This document shows positions 7,972 through 11,370 of a DNA stretch of 11,370 nucleotides, piece after piece. This DNA comes from Euperipatoides rowelli (taxonomy: Eukaryota; Onychophora; Udeonychophora; Euonychophora; Peripatopsidae): the NCBI GenBank assembly GCA_003024985.2, contig PXIH01S0037453.1. One strand, given 5' to 3'. A program made the position numbers and the translations under genes. Position 1 is the stretch's first letter. Every line of letters begins with the position of its first letter. Under the pieces are notes generated by a model, which did not search any database, was not told the origin of the DNA, and saw only the letters and a program-made list of their open reading frames with translations.

Positions 7972-8310
7972 GATTATGAGCAATTTTTTATCACAAAAAT
8001 CAACACTGAAAATAATNGACTCATTCTCATTACATTCATTTATTTCTATCAATTTAGGATAGATTGAACTTTTAATATATGCCACTATTCCTCCCCCTTT
8101 TTTACTCAATCTGTCTCTTCGGAAAATTTCATAATCTTGGGAAAGACATATGGATGTATTATCAACTTTCTTAGATAACCATGTCTCAACAAATATGATA
8201 ATATTAGGTTGACACGTGGACATATATGTTTCAATTTCCTCCATTTTATTCAATAGTGAATTTACGTTCAAATACAGAAGTGAAATTTTGTTTGTGTTCC
8301 ACTTTAACTT
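7966..8310 (-). pseudogene. LINE apurinic-type endonuclease, N-terminal half
   Basis: This 114-codon open frame has no stop and no frameshift. It begins after a stop at 8311-8313, has no ATG at its start, and is read from NTNKISLLYLNVNSLLNKM. It carries the signature of the APE-like endonuclease that nicks target DNA for Jockey/CR1-type LINEs: LNVNSLLNKM, then IIIFVETWLS with the catalytic Glu (VETWL), then FRRDR and KKGGGIVAYIKSS. It ends at LLIIA, just before the point where these enzymes normally read a tyrosine-arginine-proline block. The catalytic Asp/His C-terminal half is absent, so it cannot be active. One undetermined base (8017) gives an unknown residue. It follows the reverse transcriptase of the larger LINE in the same orientation, which is the wrong order for a single element, so it represents a second copy. 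Confidence 0.82.
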
Positions 8311-8349
8311 TTATTAGTCTTTAGTTGCTATCTAAGACCATCCTTATAT

Positions 8350-8514
8350 TTAATACAATCTATATCTAGGCGTAATTATATTTCTACCAGCTCTGGCGTA
8401 TTTAATTCCATTCTCAGATTTCAAACTATCATCATTTTTTATTTTTTGGAGACCTATTTTATCTTGCCCATTTATGTTTACTGTTAGAGTGTTTACAATC
8501 TTTTTTACTTTTTT
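8350..8514 (-). pseudogene. 54-codon frame between the two LINE modules
   Basis: An uninterrupted frame starts with KKVKKIVNTLTVNINGQDKI and ends with RNIITPRYRLY before a stop at 8350-8352. Two readings fit. It could be the C-terminal tail of the large LINE ORF2, reached by slippage in the A run at 8509-8516 that ends the preceding frame. Or it could be the end of ORF1 of the second element, whose endonuclease frame opens 40 bases further on, a spacing common between LINE ORFs. No zinc-knuckle or other diagnostic motif is visible. Confidence 0.3.
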
Positions 8515-8662
8515 TTAACATGATGCTGATATTCAATTATGATAGTAAGAGAATTTCTTGAAACCTTAGATCTTTTTAGTAAGGCTCTAAAAGATCCATA
8601 ATCTAAAACAGGCTGTATATAATACAGTAATTATACATCAGCTCAAAAGTGTCCCTATCAAA
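8505..8662 (-). pseudogene. Remnant of the LINE reverse transcriptase thumb
   Basis: Beyond the stop after FGYLKNNLN the reading continues in two frames as FDRDTFELMYN and then LYYIQPVLDYGSF (8627 to about 8589). This matches the LVRPILEYGS-type segment that follows the palm in Jockey/CR1 LINEs. The usual Trp after YGS is absent. The frame goes on to HHVKKK and stops at 8505-8507 within a T run. From here on it is unclear whether the sequence belongs to this element or to the second one. Confidence 0.6.
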
Positions 8663-9745
8663 TCAATTCAGATTATTTTTTAGATAACCAAAAATTCTCT
8701 TTATTTTTACATTCAATATTTTTAAATGATACTCAAATTTTAATTTATCATCGAAATCTATTCCTAAATCTCTTATCAATTCTGTTGACTCCAACTTCAA
8801 ACCATCAATAAAATAAACATGTCTAAGGTTTTTCTTTCTAAAATGCATAATCTTTGTTTTATCATAATTAATAATCAATTCATTTGATCTACATAACTCT
8901 GATAATTGGTCAATCAATGACTGAAATTCCATAGCATCATTTTCATTTCCCACTCCCCTCAACCAGCTTTATATCATCTGCATAAATTATTGCGTTTCTG
9001 GGGAAAGCAACTGCTATGTCTCTACAAAAAATATTAAAAAGATTAGTGGATAAAACGCTACCCTGAGGTAGACCTCTAATAATCTTTAATGACTTTGATC
9101 TGTGCTCACCAACCTCTACTAAAATTCTTCTAATTGACATATGAAATAATCCAATTTATCAGATATGTTGGAAACTCTTCTTCTATTAGCATTTTTATTA
9201 ATAATTGGTGGTTGATAGTATCATATGCAGCTTCTAGGTCAATGTAAACCACTTCCGTCGGTAACTTATGATCATTATCTATAATGCATTTATTGAGCGA
9301 AATTAAGTTTGTTATTGTTGATCTTTTTCCGATGAACCATTGCATGTTTTTTGGAAAAAAAATTCTCTCCAGAAAAAAGCATTTTAAACGATTTGCAATT
9401 ACCTTTTCTGTTATCTTATAAAGATTCGATAAATGCGAAATTGGTCTATAATTTTTTATTTGCTGTTTATCTCATTTTTTATACAAAGTTAAGAGTAAAT
9501 AGTTAGTCTTCCAACACTCAGGAATAAAAACCATAGTTAATGAAATATTTGTAATTTTTAACATTAACTTTTTAAAAAAACTCTTACACCTCAAATAATT
9601 AGGGATTTTGTGAAGACCAGTGGAAAAGGAATCTTTTAGATTGTTTATAAAACAATTTCAAATTCATTTGTAAGCCACAAAAATTCATTGTTACTCTCTA
9701 CATATTTATTATACAAATATGCCGGACAACATCAACGAGGTTGTC
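8663..9745 (-). pseudogene. LINE reverse transcriptase domain with YADD
   Basis: One frame runs from 9645 to 9130 with a single stop (9472-9474), replacing the Gly expected after LYKK. It includes NNLKDSFSTGLHKIP, IPECWKTNYLLLTLYKK, KNYRPISHLSNLYKITEKVI and the catalytic YIDLEAAYDTINH. After a frameshift come IIRGLPQGSVLSTNLFNIF and IIYADDIKLV, with the active-site YADD at 8973-8984 intact. A one-base shift near 8955 leads to ELIINYDKTKIMHFRKK and DLGIDFDDKLKFEYHL, ending with FGYLKNNLN. All fingers and palm motifs are thus present with all three catalytic Asp residues. The part 9646-9745 (PAYLYNKYVESNNEFLW) belongs to the start of the domain in another frame. It resembles Jockey/CR1-type reverse transcriptases. 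It is inactive because of at least three frame breaks. Confidence 0.9.
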
Positions 9746-9756
9746 TCTGGTCCTAA

Positions 9757-9887
9757 TCTAATTTTTTTTTTAATATATAATTTTATTATTTATTTTTTGT
9801 TTTGTTTTTTTTAAATTTTTTATTTATTTTGTTTTATAAATTTTTTTTTTTTTTTTAATATTTTTTTTTTTTTTTTTTTGATAGGCT
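9757..9887. repeat. T-rich low-complexity tract inside the LINE
   Basis: About 130 bases consist almost only of T and A on the plus strand, with runs of 16 and 20 T around 9841-9879. It lies between linker and reverse transcriptase of the minus-strand LINE, where coding sequence is expected. On the LINE strand it is A-rich, so it could be the poly-A tail of something inserted there or a simple-repeat expansion. No target duplication could be identified. Confidence 0.75.
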
Positions 9888-9910
9888 ATTAAAATCTCGG
9901 GGATTTTAAT
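9888..9910. repeat. Perfect 9-bp hairpin beside the T-rich tract
   Basis: ATTAAAATC (9888-9896) and GATTTTAAT (9902-9910) pair perfectly around the five-base loop TCGGG. Outer bases GATAG (before) and CTATC (about 9926) add a loose outer stem. It directly borders the poly-T run, so it may be the terminus of an inserted element. Confidence 0.65.
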
Positions 9911-10033
9911 TTTAAAAAAAAACTATCAACAATTATACATTTATTACAATACCAAACAACCTTAATAAATTCCCCATATGTCACCATATCTTTATTATGG
10001 TATATCTTGTAAAAAATTTTGCTGGGAAATTAC

Positions 10034-10595
10034 TTATTTCAACCCATTATGATATATTCTATCATCTATCCTTAAAGATTTTATTAAAACAGTGTTTATT
10101 CTTTTTTTTAAAAAAAAAAATATTAAACACTTGTTTTTATTATTTTTGTTCTCTCTCAGTAAATTATGTTCATAACTCCTTCTTGCACCAACAATTATTT
10201 TATTTAATCTGTTTCTAAACTTTTTATATTTACTATAATTTTCACTTGATCTATTTTTTCGATAAATTTTGAACAATTTGTTTTTTACTCTACATTTATA
10301 ACTGATTTCTGTGTTTATTCATTTGTTTTTATCCTATTAATTTAAAGACTTTTTTTTTCTAGGATAGGAATTAGACTATCTTCCGTATAGGAATTAGACG
10401 GTTAAATATTGAAAACATAATTCCATATATTTTCATCAAATCTTTTCCCATGTCTTCATAACAATTAAAATAGTTATCCAAGTTAATTTTATCCAACTGA
10501 AATTCGATATAACCAAAATTGGCCTTCCTATAACTATAAAAAGAAATATTTTTTGCCACCCTATCATTACTCACTTCACAATTTATCTCAAACAA
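10034..10595 (-). pseudogene. LINE linker between endonuclease and reverse transcriptase
   Basis: Two open pieces cover this part. The first (10595-10371) runs in frame from the endonuclease end and includes YRKANFGYIEFQLDKINL and FNRLIPIRKI, the usual pattern of a folded linker ending in a Pro-x-Arg/Lys-Lys segment. A 23-bp tandem duplication at 10364-10399 breaks the frame there. The second (from about 10300) reads KNKLFKIYRKNRSSENYSKY, then KFRNRLNKIIVGARRSYEHN, a Lys/Arg-rich helix-like segment that precedes the reverse transcriptase in Jockey/CR1-type elements. After about 10090 the reading becomes unclear and runs into low-complexity DNA. It has no enzymatic role of its own. Confidence 0.75.
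10364..10399. repeat. Short tandem duplication, 23-bp period
   Basis: ATAGGAATTAGAC occurs at 10364-10376 and again at 10387-10399. On the minus strand the first copy read lies in the IPIRKI codons of the LINE linker, and the second copy introduces stops. It looks like a replication slippage event after the element died, or the one that helped to kill it. Confidence 0.75.
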
Positions 10596-10599
10596 AATT

Positions 10600-11286
10600 T
10601 TTGCACGATCGATTTTACCAAACAGTACTGCTATCTCCCGAATATTAACTAAATCTCTATTCGAACACAGTACAATATCTAGCTTGCTAGAGGTCTTTTT
10701 TTCTAAATCTAGTATTCTTATGTATTAATTGGAAAANATTATTGTAAATTACAAAATCAAAAAACCTGGAACCAAATGAATCCGGAGAGTAACAACAAAA
10801 ACTCTCTTCCCACTTTATCAAAGGTAAATTTAAATCCCCTGTTAATATCAGAACATTTAAGGTGTTTACAAATTTTTAAACTCTCATCCAAAATATCTAA
10901 AAAAAAAATATTTTTTATAAGTTATCAGAGTTATTTGGTATAGTAACCCCAGTAATACCTTTGTATTTACTAGTATTAAAGCAATCCAGATATCTTCCAC
11001 ATCCTTATATAAATCGATAGGAATGACAGATAAATACTCCCTGTAATACAAAATTACTCCACCTCCTTTTTTTCTGTTCTGTCAGCCCTCATCACCCTAA
11101 AACCTTCTAATCTAATTTCTTCAGATATTTCTGATTTTAACCAAGATTCGGTTAAAACTATTACCGTACATCCACAAAATTTGTATTTAGATATATTATA
11201 ATTTCATTTAATTTATTTTGAAGACAGTTCACATTAGAAAATAATACCTGAATATAATTTCTTGTTAATTTTGTCTGTTTCAAAAG
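10600..11286 (-). pseudogene. LINE endonuclease domain, frameshifted
   Basis: The APE-like endonuclease of the large LINE is readable in four or more frame segments. VLFSNVNCLQNKLNEIIIYL opens it, in a frame running 11286-11161. Next is VIVLTESWLKSEISEEIRL, with catalytic Glu in TESWL at 11138-11155, followed by GFRVMRADR. After a shift comes KGGGVILYYREYLSV (about 11070-11026), then DIWIALILVNTKV. GDLNLPLIKW (10822-10839 for GDLNLP) corresponds to the conserved GDFN motif, with its Asp and Asn retained. FQLIHKNTR and SSKLDIVLCSNRDLV close the domain; the Asp of LDIVL is conserved in the family. The catalytic residues that can be checked are intact even though the frame is broken. An undetermined base lies at 10737. 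The last 110 codons, from about 10712, are continuous with the linker frame. Confidence 0.82.
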
Positions 11287-11370
11287 TTAACACTTTCAGC
11301 ACTGGGCCATTTGCTGAGGTTCTTCCACAGAATACTGAGCATTTTGGACCATTTTTCAAAAAATTGTTGT
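11287..11370. other. Window edge upstream of the LINE endonuclease
   Basis: This is the minus-strand sequence just before the endonuclease. It should be the ORF1-ORF2 junction of the large LINE. No ORF1 motif can be read in the few codons available. Confidence 0.35.

Larger units (their letters stand above)
8505..11286 (-). mobile_element. Near full-length, inactive LINE ORF2 (Jockey/CR1 superfamily)
   Basis: The minus strand holds the whole order of a LINE ORF2: endonuclease (11286 to about 10600), linker (about 10600-10034), reverse transcriptase (about 9745-8663) and thumb (about 8660-8505). The total of about 2.8 kb is close to the normal ORF2 size of this superfamily. The sub-parts are listed separately. 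It is interrupted by a T-rich tract at 9757-9887 and by several frameshifts and stops, so no product can be made. No poly-A tail or target duplication is visible, and the 5' UTR and ORF1 would lie beyond the window edge or are lost. Motif spelling points to Jockey/CR1-type LINEs; I cannot choose the clade. Confidence 0.85.

Noticed and set aside
9997-10218. 73-codon plus-strand frame with hydrophobic residues
   Set aside because: It is antisense to the LINE linker, and Phe/Leu richness comes from T runs. It is not a membrane protein gene.
1-11370. Search for tRNA genes, rRNA, CRISPR arrays, hammerhead-like ribozymes and bacterial operon signals
   Set aside because: No convincing conserved core, spacer periodicity or gene packing was found by eye. 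The sequence is eukaryotic transposon-rich DNA.

Overview
The window looks like nuclear DNA from an invertebrate, most likely an arthropod. Hemiptera would fit, but the species cannot be fixed from sequence alone. It is very AT-rich, full of poly-A/poly-T runs, and carries the TAGGCCTA/TAGGCTA-type words common in some hemipteran and other invertebrate genomes. I see no intact host gene, tRNA, rRNA, CRISPR array or operon-like layout. Almost everything recognisable is decayed transposable-element DNA, broken by stops and frameshifts.

Layout. 1-1174: AT-rich, gene-free. 1175-1530: a conserved-looking repeat segment without an identified function. 1885-2540 (minus): a broken copy of an uncharacterised protein family that is repetitive in arthropod genomes ('cc8L18.2-like' from memory). 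2755-3463 (plus): a reverse transcriptase relic of a Jockey/CR1-like LINE. 3472-4389: an old non-autonomous hAT element, itself interrupted at 3756-4310 by a younger hAT element with a perfect 8-bp target-site duplication. 4754-5530 (plus): a second LINE relic with a different, L1/Tx1-like C-terminal architecture. 6475-6715: a small inverted-repeat element (MITE). 7897-7971: one end of a related MITE.

7966-8310 (minus): the N-terminal half of a LINE endonuclease. About 8505-11286 (minus): a nearly full-length but inactive ORF2 of a Jockey/CR1-superfamily LINE. Its endonuclease, linker, reverse transcriptase with YADD, and thumb are in the right order, interrupted by a T-rich tract at 9757-9887.

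Nothing here works together as a living system. The value of the window is its layered transposon record: LINE relics on both strands, hAT inside hAT, two MITE-related copies, and the relic of a widespread but poorly understood invertebrate repeat protein. The nested hAT pair and the minus-strand protein relic are the observations most worth following up.
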